Under the pieces are notes generated by a model. The model was not told where the DNA came from. It saw only the letters and a program-made list of their open reading frames with translations, and made no database searches. Position numbers and translations under genes: made by a program. DNA of 64,000 bases from Sphingobium sp. AP49 (GTDB lineage Bacteria; Pseudomonadota; Alphaproteobacteria; Sphingomonadales; Sphingomonadaceae), in the NCBI RefSeq assembly GCF_000281715.2, contig NZ_CP124576.1, positions 937,501-1,001,500 of the forward strand. The letters are read 5' to 3'. Below are positions 53,966 through 63,573 of the stretch, piece by piece; within the stretch, counting starts at the first letter, position 1, and every line of letters starts with the position of its first letter.

Positions 53966-54153
53966 AGAACCGGCTCAAGATATTGCGGGCCGAACGCGAC
54001 TGGAACCAGAGCGATCTCGCCACCCAGCTCGGCATTTCGCGCCAGAGCGTTAACGCGATCGAGACGGGCAAATATGATCCCTCGCTCCCGCTCGCCTTCC
54101 GCATCGCCGACCTGTTCGGCCTCAGGATCGAGGATATTTTCCTGCGCGACTGA
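53962..54153 (+). CDS. Small XRE/Cro-like transcriptional regulator
   Basis: A 63-residue HTH of the YozG/RelB-neighbour style: KNRLKILRAERDWNQSDLAT, QLGISRQSVNAIETGKYDP, SLPLAFRIADLFGLRIEDIF. This compact form, with an obligate membrane-protein partner in ATGA overlap, is widespread. It most likely represses its own operon. The DsrE gene begins on the other strand two bases away. Confidence 0.85.
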   Translation: MKNRLKILRAERDWNQSDLATQLGISRQSVNAIETGKYDPSLPLAFRIADLFGLRIEDIFLRD

Positions 54154-54154
54154 T

Positions 54155-54520
54155 TCAGGCGATCAGCAACCGGGCATCGTCACCCGTCTGCTGCAGGAAG
54201 GAGAGGGGGCCGCCAACTTCCATCCCGGTCGGAAGGGTGTCGGCGGACAGGCCCGACAGCGCCAGGCCGCTCTGGCAGGCGATCAGCACGACCCCCATGT
54301 CCAGCGCCTCGGCCAGCAATTCGGCCAGCGTTGGCAGGCCCGTTGCCCGATGCGCCGCATCCTCCGGCGCGGCGAGCGGCGGCGCCAGCAACGCAACCGC
54401 ATCCAGTTGCAGGAACAGGCTGGCGTCCCCGCCGAGGGCCGCCTGTGCCGTCGCCATCACCAATGCGCCGCGCAACCGCTCCGCATCGGCCGTCATGACA
54501 ATGATCCTCAGCCCGCGCAC
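54155..54520 (-). CDS. DsrE-family protein
   Basis: A 121-residue DsrE/DsrF-like protein (GLRIIVMTADAERLRGALVM, AELLAEALDMGVVLIACQSG). The DsrE fold carries a Cys in its centre; here ACQSG offers one. Some members transfer sulfur or sulfide, but many have no known job. GTG 54520 overlaps the ThiF-like gene end by 13 bases. Confidence 0.72.
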   Translation of the reverse strand: MRGLRIIVMTADAERLRGALVMATAQAALGGDASLFLQLDAVALLAPPLAAPEDAAHRATGLPTLAELLAEALDMGVVLIACQSGLALSGLSADTLPTGMEVGGPLSFLQQTGDDARLLIA

Positions 54521-55275
54521 AGTTCCGCCGCGCAGCCGGGGCAGGCCGGATCCTTGGGCACGCCCAGCGTGCGAAAGCGCATGGCGAGCAAATCTGCGAT
54601 CAGCAACTGCCCCGCCATGTCGGTGCCGAACGGCACCAGCGCGCGGATCACCTCCAGCGCGGCCAGGCTGCCCATCACCCCGGTCAGCGCGCCGATCACG
54701 CCGGTTTCCGAACAATTGCGTTCCGGCGCATCGACCGGACTGCCGACCAGGCAGCGATAGCAGGGCTTGTCCTGTTCCCAGCCACGATAGGTGGCAAGCT
54801 GCCCCTCGAACGGGCCGACCGCTGCCGACACCAGCGGAATGCGCAACGCCTGTGCCGCATCGGCGACCACCAGCCGGGTCGCGAAACTGTCGCACCCATC
54901 CAGCACGACATCGGCCTCGCGCAGCAGCATGGCGGCATTGTCCGCGTCGATCCGCGCATTGATCGGGATCAGCTTGATGTCGGGGTTGAGGCGGGCGACC
55001 GCGGCCATTGCGGCTTCGGCCTTGGGCGTGCCGATGTCGGCGGCGCCGAACAGCACCTGCCGCTGCAGGTTGGACAGGGCGACGGCGTCATCGTCGATCA
55101 CCCGGATGGTGCCGACACCGGCAGCCGCCAGATAGAGGATCGCCGGACTGCCGATGCCGCCCGCACCGATCACCGCGACATCGGCCGACAGCAGCCGGGC
55201 CTGGCCCGTGCCGCCAATTTCCTTCAGCACGATATGGCGGGCATAGCGCTCCAGTTGATCGTCGCTCAGCGTCAC
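54508..55275 (-). CDS. ThiF/MoeB/HesA-family adenylyltransferase
   Basis: A 255-residue E1-like enzyme. The start LSDDQLERYARHIVLKEIGG is standard, followed by VIGAGGIGSPAILYLAAAGV (ATP site), the DDDAVALSNLQRQVLFGAAD motif and the zinc Cys pairs in KPCYRCLVG and DPACPGCAAELC. Such proteins adenylate the C-terminus of ThiS, MoaD or other sulfur carriers. GTG 55275 overlaps the previous stop by four bases; the longer upstream frame lacks any family sequence. Confidence 0.9.
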   Translation of the reverse strand: MTLSDDQLERYARHIVLKEIGGTGQARLLSADVAVIGAGGIGSPAILYLAAAGVGTIRVIDDDAVALSNLQRQVLFGAADIGTPKAEAAMAAVARLNPDIKLIPINARIDADNAAMLLREADVVLDGCDSFATRLVVADAAQALRIPLVSAAVGPFEGQLATYRGWEQDKPCYRCLVGSPVDAPERNCSETGVIGALTGVMGSLAALEVIRALVPFGTDMAGQLLIADLLAMRFRTLGVPKDPACPGCAAELCAG

Positions 55276-55685
55276 GGCGCATCCGACCAGAGGAAGCGGA
55301 CCTGCGAACGCATCCACACCGGCTCGGCCGAACCGGTCTTGGGGAAGCTTCCCTTGAGCGAACTGAGGATACGATTGCTCACATATTGTTCGACGCCGGG
55401 GCAATTGGCGTTGACCGGCGCGATCTTCAACGGCTTGCCGTCACCTGACAGCAGGAACAGCATATTGATTTCGAGATATTGCGATCCCTGGTGGTTGACC
55501 GCGCCGGTGCAGGTGCCGCGGCGATAGAGCTTGGCGACATCGTCCGACCATTGCGGCGAGTTTTTGCGACCCGTCCAGTTCGGAATTTCCGGTACCTCGC
55601 TCAGGTCCGTCGGCATGGGGGGCGATGCCAGCGGCGTGGCGGCGGCGAGCATCAGCGAAAGCAGCGGTGTCATCATGAAAGTCAT
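55272..55685 (-). CDS. Exported hypothetical protein in coaBC-dut operon
   Basis: A 137-residue protein with a signal-like start ([20 protein letters not shown]) and a TonB-C-terminal-like pattern: [20 protein letters not shown], then [15 protein letters not shown] and [11 protein letters not shown]. It may be a small domain related to the TonB C-terminal fold. It overlaps dut and thiF/moeB by four bases each (ATGA, GTGA). Confidence 0.7.
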   Translation of the reverse strand: MTFMMTPLLSLMLAAATPLASPPMPTDLSEVPEIPNWTGRKNSPQWSDDVAKLYRRGTCTGAVNHQGSQYLEINMLFLLSGDGKPLKIAPVNANCPGVEQYVSNRILSSLKGSFPKTGSAEPVWMRSQVRFLWSDAP

Positions 55686-56137
55686 ACTCCCGTCGAACCG
55701 AACCCGCCCTGTCCCCGGACGGTATCGTCGAGCATATCCACCTCGACGAAGCTGGCAAGCTGCACCGGCGCAACCACCAACTGGGCGACACGATCGCCGC
55801 GCTTGATCGGGAAGGGATCGGCGCCATGGTTGATCAGCAGTATCTTGAGTTCGCCGCGATAATCGGCGTCGATCGTGCCAGGGGCATTGGGCACGCTTAT
55901 GCCATGCTTGAGCGCCAGGCCGGACCGCGGGCGGACCTGAATCTCGTATCCTTCCGGGATCGCCAGCGCAAAGCCGGTGGCGACCGGATGGCGATCGCCG
56001 GGGTTGAGCGTGATCTCCTCTGCCGACACCACATCCATGCCGGCGGCGTGCGCGGTGGCATAGGCGGGGACGGGCAGCCCCTCGCCATGGGGCAGGCGCT
56101 TGAGCTGGATATCAATCGGTGACAGGGGAGAGGGCAT
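55682..56137 (-). CDS. dut: dUTP diphosphatase
   Basis: A 151-residue trimeric dUTPase that turns dUTP into dUMP and diphosphate, keeping uracil out of DNA. All five motifs are present: [48 protein letters not shown] and [14 protein letters not shown] 56137 has AAGG upstream and overlaps the coaBC end by 26 bases. Confidence 0.95.
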   Translation of the reverse strand: MPSPLSPIDIQLKRLPHGEGLPVPAYATAHAAGMDVVSAEEITLNPGDRHPVATGFALAIPEGYEIQVRPRSGLALKHGISVPNAPGTIDADYRGELKILLINHGADPFPIKRGDRVAQLVVAPVQLASFVEVDMLDDTVRGQGGFGSTGV

Positions 56138-57356
56138 TGGCAACCTTTTCGATGAGTTTGGCGGCAACATCGCTCTTGGCCATGGCGGCCCAGCTTTCGA
56201 TGCCGACGGATGTGACGATCTGTACGCTGTTGCTGTCGCCGCCCATCACGTCGCCCGACACGTCATTGGCGACGATCCAGTCGGCGCCCTTGCGGGCGAG
56301 CTTGGCCTGGGCATGTTCGGCGATCTTCTGGGTCTCGGCGGCAAAGCCGATCAGCAGCCGGGGGCGACGGGCATGATGGCCCAGCGTCGCCAATATGTCG
56401 GGATTCTCGACCAGGCTAAGCGGCGCGGGCTGGCCCGATCCGTCCTTCTTCAATTTCTGCTCGGCCGCATCGGCGGTGCGCCAGTCAGCGACGGCGGCGA
56501 CCATGATCGCGGCGTCGGCCGGCAGCGCGCCTTCGACCGCCGCCAGCATCTCGCGCGCGGTCTCGACGTCGATGCGGTCGACCCCGGCGGGCGTCGGCAG
56601 ATGGACCGGGCCAGCCACCAAGGTCACCTTCGCCCCGGCGCGTGCGGCGGCGGCGGCAATGGCGAAGCCCTGCTTTCCCGAGGACCTATTGGCAATGTAG
56701 CGCACCGGATCGATCGGCTCATGGGTCGGCCCGGCGGTCACCAGCACATGGCGCCCGGCCAGCGACTGATCGGTACCGGCGAAATCGGGCTGGCCGGCCA
56801 GCGGATCGGGCAAAGCCGGGGCGGCCAGCAGGCGCTCGATCTGCGCCGCGATAGCCTCCGGCTCGGGCAGGCGGCCTTTGCCATATTCGCCGCAGGCCAT
56901 TTCGCCATCGTCGGGCGTCATGATGTGCACGCCATCGGCATGGAGTTGCGCCAGGTTCCGCTGCGTCGCCTTGTGGTGCCACATGCGCACATTCATCGCC
57001 GGCACGGCCAGCACCGGCTTGTCGGTGGCCAGCAGGATGGTGGTGGCCAGATCATCGGCGATGCCGGCCGCCATCTTCGCCAAAATGTTGGCGGTAGCCG
57101 GCGCGACGACGATCAGGTCCGCCTGCCGCGACAGCTGGATATGGCCGATCTCGCGCTCTTCCTTGAGGTCGAACATCGCACCATAGACATGATCCTCGGT
57201 CAGCACGCCCAGGCTGAGCGGTGTGACGAACTGCTGCGCGCTTTCGGTGAGAACCGCCCGCACCGCGATGCCGCGCCTGCGTAGCTGGCGCACCAGTTCC
57301 AGCGACTTATAGGCTGCGATGCCACCGGAGACGATGAGAAGGACACGCTGGGTCAT
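56112..57356 (-). CDS. coaBC: Bifunctional phosphopantothenoylcysteine decarboxylase/synthetase
   Basis: A 414-residue fusion making 4'-phosphopantetheine for coenzyme A. The N-terminal CoaC flavoprotein has [49 protein letters not shown] and the active Cys in [15 protein letters not shown]. The C-terminal CoaB has [20 protein letters not shown], then [23 protein letters not shown] 57356 has AAGGAG upstream. Confidence 0.95.
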   Translation of the reverse strand: MTQRVLLIVSGGIAAYKSLELVRQLRRRGIAVRAVLTESAQQFVTPLSLGVLTEDHVYGAMFDLKEEREIGHIQLSRQADLIVVAPATANILAKMAAGIADDLATTILLATDKPVLAVPAMNVRMWHHKATQRNLAQLHADGVHIMTPDDGEMACGEYGKGRLPEPEAIAAQIERLLAAPALPDPLAGQPDFAGTDQSLAGRHVLVTAGPTHEPIDPVRYIANRSSGKQGFAIAAAAARAGAKVTLVAGPVHLPTPAGVDRIDVETAREMLAAVEGALPADAAIMVAAVADWRTADAAEQKLKKDGSGQPAPLSLVENPDILATLGHHARRPRLLIGFAAETQKIAEHAQAKLARKGADWIVANDVSGDVMGGDSNSVQIVTSVGIESWAAMAKSDVAAKLIEKVANALSPVTD

Positions 57357-57456
57357 CTGCTCTCCTTGCCCGTTGGCAGCGGATGAATCAATCGTCGCCC
57401 CGGCCGGTAAACATGATAGGATGTGCCATCCATTTTCGTCTCCGGGGGCTGGGATA

Positions 57457-58323
57457 ATGGGCAAGCGTATAGCGATGGTGGCGATGATGCTGGGGCTGGC
57501 GTCCTGTAGCGCGGAACGCAGCGCCCAGGCGCCCACCGAAAATACCAGCGCATCGGTGGATAATATGACGGTCGAGGGTGCCGCGGAAAATAGCGCAAAC
57601 GCCGTCGACAATGCCGCAACCGGCCTGGAAAATGCCGCCAACGGCGCATCGGAAGAGATATGGTGCGCGGCCGCTCGCGCGACCATGTCGGCCGCCGAAT
57701 GCCAGTCGCTGACCCAGCAGCGCGACTCGCTGGAACAGGGCGTCGCAGCCTTTAATCCGCCACGTACGATGATGCGCGATGAACCGACCCGGGTGGTGCT
57801 GGCGATCGGCAGCGAGGCGGAAAGCGCCGAGACCGTGCGTGCGGCTGGTGGTCCGCCGTCCGGCGCGCAGGTCGCGCCCGTCCGCATCGGTCGCTATATG
57901 AGCGCGACCCTGAGCGGCAGCGCGTTCACCATCACCCCGATCGGCGAGGCGAAGCGCGATCTGGGCATGAGCGGCAGCGAACAATGGGAATGGGACGTCA
58001 CGCCGACGCGCGAGGGCGATCAGACCTTGCAAGTGCGGGTCGAAAGCTTTGCGCAGGATGCGCAGGGCCATGCAACCCGGCTCAAACTCTACCAGAGTTC
58101 ACCGATCGCGGTGAGCGTCACGGTCACCGATCGGCAGAAAAGATCGGCGGCGATCGGCACCATGAAGGGCGATCTGGACGACACGACCGGCCTGTTCAAA
58201 AGCCTGCGCGGCTGGCTTCTGGCCTTGGCCGGCGTGATCGTGGCGGCGTCGCTGGTGGTCTGGCGGATGCGTGGTTTTGGCAAGAAGCCGGACGACGACA
58301 AGAACGACCCGACCGGTTCCTAG
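57457..58323 (+). CDS. Lipoprotein with C-terminal membrane helix
   Basis: A 288-residue protein: lipobox LGLASC, an Asn/Ala-rich region (residues about 30-70), a short Cys pair (IWCAAARATMSAAECQSLTQ), a beta domain (ARYMSATL-like GRYMSATLSGSAFTI) and a C-terminal TM helix (GWLLALAGVIVAASLVVWRM). Both a lipid anchor and a TM helix in one protein are unusual. Family not recognised; convergent with ubiB. Confidence 0.6.
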   Translation: MGKRIAMVAMMLGLASCSAERSAQAPTENTSASVDNMTVEGAAENSANAVDNAATGLENAANGASEEIWCAAARATMSAAECQSLTQQRDSLEQGVAAFNPPRTMMRDEPTRVVLAIGSEAESAETVRAAGGPPSGAQVAPVRIGRYMSATLSGSAFTITPIGEAKRDLGMSGSEQWEWDVTPTREGDQTLQVRVESFAQDAQGHATRLKLYQSSPIAVSVTVTDRQKRSAAIGTMKGDLDDTTGLFKSLRGWLLALAGVIVAASLVVWRMRGFGKKPDDDKNDPTGS

Positions 58324-58333
58324 TCGCGCTACG

Positions 58334-59875
58334 TTACAGCAGCGTCGTTGCCACAGCCATCGCGCCGGCGCCGATCGCCGCCGCCAGCAGGGCGACGAGC
58401 GCATAGCGCCAGCCGCCGCCCACGCGGATCAGTTGCACCTCGCCCAGCGGTAGCGGTGGCGGTGCGCCGCCCTTTTCCGGGAAGGCGTCCTCGATGCGGC
58501 GGACCAGTGCCGGCAGCCGCTGGATCAGGCGCCAATTCTCGATCAGCGCGTCGGCGGCCTTGGCCTCCGGCCCCAATTCGGTGCGCAGCCATTCCTTCAC
58601 ATAGGGGCCGCTCGTTTCCCACATGTTGATCGCGGGGTCGAGCTGATGGGCGACGCCCTCGACCATCACCATCGTCTTCTGCAGCAGCAGCAGGTGGGGC
58701 TGGGTCTGCATGTCGAAATCGCGGGTGATGGCGAACAGCCCATCCAGCATGCCGCCGACCGACAGCTCGCTCGCCGGCTTGCCGCGCATCGGCTCGCCCA
58801 CGGCGCGCAGCGCGGTGGCGAACTCGTCGACATTATGATGGCCGGGCACATATTGCGCCTCGAAATGGATTTCGGCGACGCGCTTGTAGTTGCCGGTGAT
58901 CAGGCCATAGAGAATCTCGGCCAGCCACATGCGGGCACGGCGGTCGATCCGGCCCATGATGCCGAAATCGATCGCGACGATGTCGCCGTTCGCTTCCACG
59001 AACAGATTGCCCTGGTGCATGTCCGCGTGGAAGAAGCCCTCGGCGATCGCCTGGCGCAGGAAGGCGTTGACCAGCCGCGCGGCAATGTCTTTGAGATCAT
59101 GGCCGGCGGCGACCAGCGCATCGCGATCGGAGATCTTGATGCCGTCGATCCATTCCATCGTCATGACCTTGCCGGTCGTGCGGTCCCAGTCGATGGCGGG
59201 AATGCGATAGCCGGGCATCGCTTCCATCGCCTCGGCCAGTTCCGATGCCGATGCTGCCTCGCGCCGCAGGTCCAACTCGCGCGCGGTCCAGCGCTTCATG
59301 TTGGCGATTACCAGACGCGGGCGCAGGCGCGCGATTTCGCCGCCCAGCATCTCGACATGGGCAGCCGCCCATTCATAGGTCTGGATGTCGCGGCTGAACT
59401 GGTCGATCACGCCGGGACGGATCACCTTCACCGCGACGTCGCGGCCATCGATGGTGGTGGCGCGATGCACCTGCGCGATCGACGCGGCACCCACCGGCGC
59501 TTCGTCGAACCGGGCATAGACCTGATCCAGCGGCAGGCCGAAGCTCTGTTCCACCTGGGCGCGGATCGTCTCGAACGGCACCGGGGGCAGTGCGTCCTGC
59601 AGGCGCAGCAGGTCGTTCGCCGCGTCCTCACCGACCAGGTCGGGGCGGGTTGCCAGCGTCTGGCCCAGCTTGATCGCCGCCGGGCCGATCGCCTGGAAGG
59701 CGTCGGCATAGCGCGGCTGCTTGGGCACGCGCGCACCGAAACGCGCCAGGCGCACCAGCCGGCGCACCGGCGTCGGGGTCAGCGGATCGCGTTCGATGCC
59801 GGTCAGGGCGCCATGGCGCGCGAGGGTCCGACCCCATTTCAGGAGCCGCCAGATATGGGTCGCGTGGGTGGTCAT
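58334..59875 (-). CDS. ubiB: Ubiquinone biosynthesis protein kinase-like UbiB
   Basis: A 513-residue ABC1/ADCK-type atypical kinase needed for ubiquinone synthesis. Motifs: KxGQ in AAIKLGQTLATRPDLVG, VAVKVIRPGV, DMHQGNLFVEANGDIVAIDF and two C-terminal TM helices (WRYALVALLAAAIGAGAMAV). It follows ubiE by seven bases on the same strand, so they are one operon. Confidence 0.93.
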   Translation of the reverse strand: MTTHATHIWRLLKWGRTLARHGALTGIERDPLTPTPVRRLVRLARFGARVPKQPRYADAFQAIGPAAIKLGQTLATRPDLVGEDAANDLLRLQDALPPVPFETIRAQVEQSFGLPLDQVYARFDEAPVGAASIAQVHRATTIDGRDVAVKVIRPGVIDQFSRDIQTYEWAAAHVEMLGGEIARLRPRLVIANMKRWTARELDLRREAASASELAEAMEAMPGYRIPAIDWDRTTGKVMTMEWIDGIKISDRDALVAAGHDLKDIAARLVNAFLRQAIAEGFFHADMHQGNLFVEANGDIVAIDFGIMGRIDRRARMWLAEILYGLITGNYKRVAEIHFEAQYVPGHHNVDEFATALRAVGEPMRGKPASELSVGGMLDGLFAITRDFDMQTQPHLLLLQKTMVMVEGVAHQLDPAINMWETSGPYVKEWLRTELGPEAKAADALIENWRLIQRLPALVRRIEDAFPEKGGAPPPLPLGEVQLIRVGGGWRYALVALLAAAIGAGAMAVATTLL

Positions 59876-59882
59876 GCGGGCG

Positions 59883-60614
59883 TCAGATCTTCCAGCCCGA
59901 ATGGATCGCCACCAGCCCGCCCAGGATCGGCTCGACCTTGGTGTTCACGAAACCGGCGTCCCGGATCATCCCCTCGAACTTGGGCATGGGCGGGAAGCGG
60001 CGGATCGATTCGATCAGATAGCGATAGCTGTCGGCGTCGTTGGCGAACAGCTTGCCCAGTTGCGGCACCAGCTTGTGGGAATAGACGTCATAGACGTCGG
60101 AAAAGCCCGGCCAGGTGGTGGTCGAAAATTCCAGGCAGAAGAAGCGGCCGCCGAACTTCAGCACCCGGTGCGCCTCGCGCAGCGCCTTGTCGATATGGGT
60201 GACGTTGCGGATGCCGAAGGCGATCGTATAGGCGTCGAACGCCCGGTCGCCAAAGGTCAGCGTCTCGGCATTTTGTTCCGACCAGATCAGGCCGTCATAG
60301 CCCTTCTTCTGTGCGCGCTCGACACCCACCGCCAACATCTCGGGATTGATGTCGGACACGGTGACCTGCGCGCCCAGCCTGTGCATGCGAAAGGCGATGT
60401 CGCCGGTGCCGCCGGCCATGTCCAATATCTGCTCGCCCGGCTGCGGCTTCACCCGCTTGACGAACTGGTCCTTCCACAACCGATGCGCGCCGACCGACAT
60501 GGCGTCGTTCATCAGGTCATATTTGGCGGCGACATTGGAAAAGACGGCGCGGACCATGCCGGCCTTCTCGGCGGCATCGACGTCGCGATAGCCGAAGGAT
60601 GCTGTGTCGTTCAT
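59883..60614 (-). CDS. ubiE: Ubiquinone/menaquinone C-methyltransferase
   Basis: A 243-residue SAM-dependent methyltransferase acting on the quinone ring. Motifs: FGYRDVDAAEKAGMVRAVFS, ILDMAGGTGDIAFRM (SAM site) and AFGIRNVTHIDKALREAHRV. ATG 60614 starts the family sequence; the in-frame upstream run overlaps the trehalase promoter. It is divergent from treA. Confidence 0.95.
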   Translation of the reverse strand: MNDTASFGYRDVDAAEKAGMVRAVFSNVAAKYDLMNDAMSVGAHRLWKDQFVKRVKPQPGEQILDMAGGTGDIAFRMHRLGAQVTVSDINPEMLAVGVERAQKKGYDGLIWSEQNAETLTFGDRAFDAYTIAFGIRNVTHIDKALREAHRVLKFGGRFFCLEFSTTTWPGFSDVYDVYSHKLVPQLGKLFANDADSYRYLIESIRRFPPMPKFEGMIRDAGFVNTKVEPILGGLVAIHSGWKI

Positions 60615-60730
60615 GGCCCTCGCTCTAGACTCTGTTGCGCCGCCATTCCAGCGCGAAGGCGCCCCTTGGGAACGTTTCGCTGTCGCCAACCATTCCGTTG
60701 GGCATCCACCATGCCGGGAGAGTCCCAATC

Positions 60731-62296
60731 TTGCGCCGTCTAGCCCTGCCTGTCCTCACCCTCTTGCTTTGCTGTGCACAGGCCGCGCCGCCCGCCAGTC
60801 CGCAGCAAATCTATGGCCCCCTTTTCGAGGCGGTGCAGCGCGACAGGCTGTTCCCCGACGGCAAGAGCTTTGCCGACGCGGTACCGAAACAGGATCCTGC
60901 CACCATAGTTGCCGCCTATCGCCGGGAATCGCCGCAAGGCACTGCGCTGCGTGACTTCGTGTTGCGCCATTTCGAGGTGCCGGGCGAGCAGGCGGTGGAG
61001 CGCGCGCCGCTCCGCACCCATATCCGCGCGCTCTGGCCGCAACTGACCCGTCCGGCGTTGACATCGCCCGCCGGCTCCTCCGCGCTGTCGCTGCCCGCTC
61101 CCTATGTCGTGCCGGGCGGCCGCTTTCGCGAAATCTATTATTGGGACAGCTATTTCACCATGCTGGGGCTCAAGGCCGACGGGCAGCAGCCGTTGATCGA
61201 ATCGATGCTCACCGACTTCGAGAGTCTGGTCGATCGCTACGGCTTCATCCCCAACGGCACGCGCACCTATTATCTCGGCCGGTCGCAGCCACCCTATCTG
61301 GCACTGATGGTCGACCTGTCGGCAGCGACCGATCCCGTAAGCGCGACCCGGCACCTCAAGGCGCTGCGGGCCGAGCATGATTTCTGGATGCGCGGCGCGG
61401 ACGGGCTGGCCGAGGGCGCGGCGGCGCGTCGCGTCGTGCGCATGCCCGACGGCGCGCTGCTCAACCGCTATTGGGACGACCGGCCGGGACCGCGCGATGA
61501 AAGCTGGGCGGAGGATGTCGCGACCGCAAGGGAGAGCAATCGTCCGGCCGCCGACATCTATCGCCATCTGCGTGCGGGGGCGGAAAGCGGCTGGGATTTC
61601 TCCGCCCGCTGGCTGGATGATCCCAAGCGGCTGTCGACCATCCGGACCACCGATATCGTGCCGGTCGACCTCAACAGCCTGCTCTGGACGCTGGAGCGCA
61701 GCATTGCCCGCCGCTGCGCGCGGATGGGCGATCGATCCTGCGCACGACATTATGCAGCGATGGCCAAGGCGCGGCATCGCGCGATCGATCGCTGGCTCTG
61801 GCAGGCGGGGCAGGGGCGCTATGCCGACTGGGACAGCACGACGCGGGCGCCCACCACCATCCTCTCGGCCGCGACGCTCTCGCCGCTGTTCGCCGGCCTT
61901 GCCACGCGCGCCCAGGCCGAAGCCGTGGCGAATACGACCCGCGCACAACTGCTGGCCCCCGGCGGTCTGCGGACCACCCGTATCGCCAGCGGGCAGCAAT
62001 GGGACAGCCCCAATGGCTGGGCGCCGTTGCAATGGATTGCGGTGGAGGGCTTGGCGCGTACCGGCCACATCGATCTGGCCAGGGAGATCGCCCGGCGCTG
62101 GATCGGCACGGTCGATGCCGCTTATCGAGACACCGGCAAGATGCTGGAAAAATATGATGTCGAGGAACGCAGGCCCGGGGGTGGCGGCGAATATGCGCTG
62201 CAGGACGGCTTTGGCTGGACCAATGGCGTCACCCGGGCGCTGATCGCGCGCTGGCCCGATCTTGATCCCGACGCCCCTGTTGCGGCCGCCCGCTAG
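60731..62296 (+). CDS. treA: Periplasmic trehalase (GH37)
   Basis: A 521-residue exported trehalase, splitting trehalose into two glucose. Signatures 1 (PGGRFREIYYWDSYF) and 2 (QWDSPNGWAP) of GH37 are both complete. The catalytic Asp is within the RESGWDFSxRW-like AESGWDFSARW and the base Glu lies near the end. TTG 60731 with GGGAGAG nine bases upstream opens a signal peptide (RRLALPVLTLLLCCAQA). It lies between ubiE and mutM. Confidence 0.9.
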   Translation: MRRLALPVLTLLLCCAQAAPPASPQQIYGPLFEAVQRDRLFPDGKSFADAVPKQDPATIVAAYRRESPQGTALRDFVLRHFEVPGEQAVERAPLRTHIRALWPQLTRPALTSPAGSSALSLPAPYVVPGGRFREIYYWDSYFTMLGLKADGQQPLIESMLTDFESLVDRYGFIPNGTRTYYLGRSQPPYLALMVDLSAATDPVSATRHLKALRAEHDFWMRGADGLAEGAAARRVVRMPDGALLNRYWDDRPGPRDESWAEDVATARESNRPAADIYRHLRAGAESGWDFSARWLDDPKRLSTIRTTDIVPVDLNSLLWTLERSIARRCARMGDRSCARHYAAMAKARHRAIDRWLWQAGQGRYADWDSTTRAPTTILSAATLSPLFAGLATRAQAEAVANTTRAQLLAPGGLRTTRIASGQQWDSPNGWAPLQWIAVEGLARTGHIDLAREIARRWIGTVDAAYRDTGKMLEKYDVEERRPGGGGEYALQDGFGWTNGVTRALIARWPDLDPDAPVAAAR

Positions 62297-62313
62297 ACCC
62301 TACATGAAGGGCC

Positions 62314-63126
62314 ATGCCAGAGCTTCCCGAAGTCGAAACCACCGTCGCCGGCCTGCGCGCCGTGTTGCAGGATGCCACGCTTACCCGGGTCGAGCCGCGG
62401 CGTGCCGACCTGCGCTTTCCGATTCCGGTCGACCTGCGCCAGCGGATGACCGGCGCGCGGATCATGGGCCTGTCGCGTCGTGCCAAATATGGCCTGATCG
62501 AAACCGATCGCGGCGACATGATGATCTTCCATCTCGGCATGTCCGGGCGCTGGCGAATCGATCCGGCGGAGATCGGCACTCATGACCATCTGCTGCTGGA
62601 GACCGGTAGTGGCCATCTGCTCGCGCTCAATGATCCGCGCCGCTTCGGTTCGCTTGATCTGGTACGCAGCGACGCCTGGCAGGCCTATGGCCCCTTCACG
62701 CGCATGGGGCCTGAACCGTTGGGGCCGGATTTCACCGCTGCCTATCTGGCGCGGGTGCTCGACGGCAAGGCAACCTCGATCAAGGCGGCGTTGCTCGACC
62801 AGCGGGTCGTTGCCGGCCTGGGCAATATCTACGTGTGCGAGGCGTTGAACATGGCCGGCATCGCGCCGACTCGGGCGGCCGGAAAGATATCCAAACCCCG
62901 ACTGGCCTTGCTGGTCGATTCGATTCGCACCGTCCTGTCAGCCGCGATCGTCGCGGGTGGCTCCACCTTGCGCGATTATGCGCGGCCGGATGGAGAATTG
63001 GGCTATTTTTCCAACCAGTGGCGAGTCTATGGGCGGGAAGGGCAGCTTTGCCCCTGTGGCGGTACGGTCCAGCGCCGAGTCGACGGGGGACGTTCGACCT
63101 TCTATTGCCCCAAATGTCAGAAATAG
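62314..63126 (+). CDS. mutM: Formamidopyrimidine-DNA glycosylase
   Basis: A 270-residue bifunctional glycosylase/lyase for oxidised purines such as 8-oxoguanine. The N-terminal PELPEVET carries the catalytic Pro2 and Glu3; H2TH (VVAGLGNIYVCEALNMAGIA) and the C-terminal zinc finger (LCPCGGTVQRR ... FYCPKCQ) are intact. It is 17 bases after treA, so it may be co-transcribed with it. Confidence 0.95.
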   Translation: MPELPEVETTVAGLRAVLQDATLTRVEPRRADLRFPIPVDLRQRMTGARIMGLSRRAKYGLIETDRGDMMIFHLGMSGRWRIDPAEIGTHDHLLLETGSGHLLALNDPRRFGSLDLVRSDAWQAYGPFTRMGPEPLGPDFTAAYLARVLDGKATSIKAALLDQRVVAGLGNIYVCEALNMAGIAPTRAAGKISKPRLALLVDSIRTVLSAAIVAGGSTLRDYARPDGELGYFSNQWRVYGREGQLCPCGGTVQRRVDGGRSTFYCPKCQK

Positions 63127-63243
63127 CGGGCCGCTCGCTGGTTGACGACACCCCGGAACACCTGTAAGGGGCGCACCTTCACGAGGCTGGTTGGCGAATC
63201 CGACGGGCCTCTTCCCGAGATTTGACGAGAACCGAGGAATAGA

Positions 63244-63507
63244 ATGGCCAATACGCCGCAAGCCAAGAAGCGCATCCGTCGCAATGAGCGTCGCGCCGAA
63301 ATCAATGGCGCCCGCATCAGCCGGATCCGCACCCTGGTGAAGAAGGTGGAAGCTGCCATCGTCGCCGGCGACAAGGGCGCTGCTGCTACCGCACTTCAGA
63401 CTGTCCAGCCCGAACTGGCTCGTGGCGTTGCCCGCGGCGTTCTGCACAAGAACACCGCCGCCCGTAAGTTCGGTCGTCTGACCAAGGCTGTCAGCGCGCT
63501 CGCCTGA
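63244..63507 (+). CDS. rpsT: 30S ribosomal protein S20
   Basis: An 87-residue S20: [20 protein letters not shown], then [19 protein letters not shown]. It binds 16S rRNA early in 30S assembly. A strong terminator follows. The next gene, dnaA, runs the same way. Confidence 0.96.
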   Translation: MANTPQAKKRIRRNERRAEINGARISRIRTLVKKVEAAIVAGDKGAAATALQTVQPELARGVARGVLHKNTAARKFGRLTKAVSALA

Positions 63508-63537
63508 GCTGCACGCTTTAAGCTACCCGCTTTTGTG

Positions 63538-63573
63538 AAAAAGCCCGCTCCGGATCGCCGGGGCGGGCTTTTT
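63538..63573 (+). terminator. Terminator after rpsT
   Basis: AAAAAGCCCGC and GCGGGCTTTTT arms around a 14-base loop, ending in five T. Strong and correctly placed. Confidence 0.88.
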
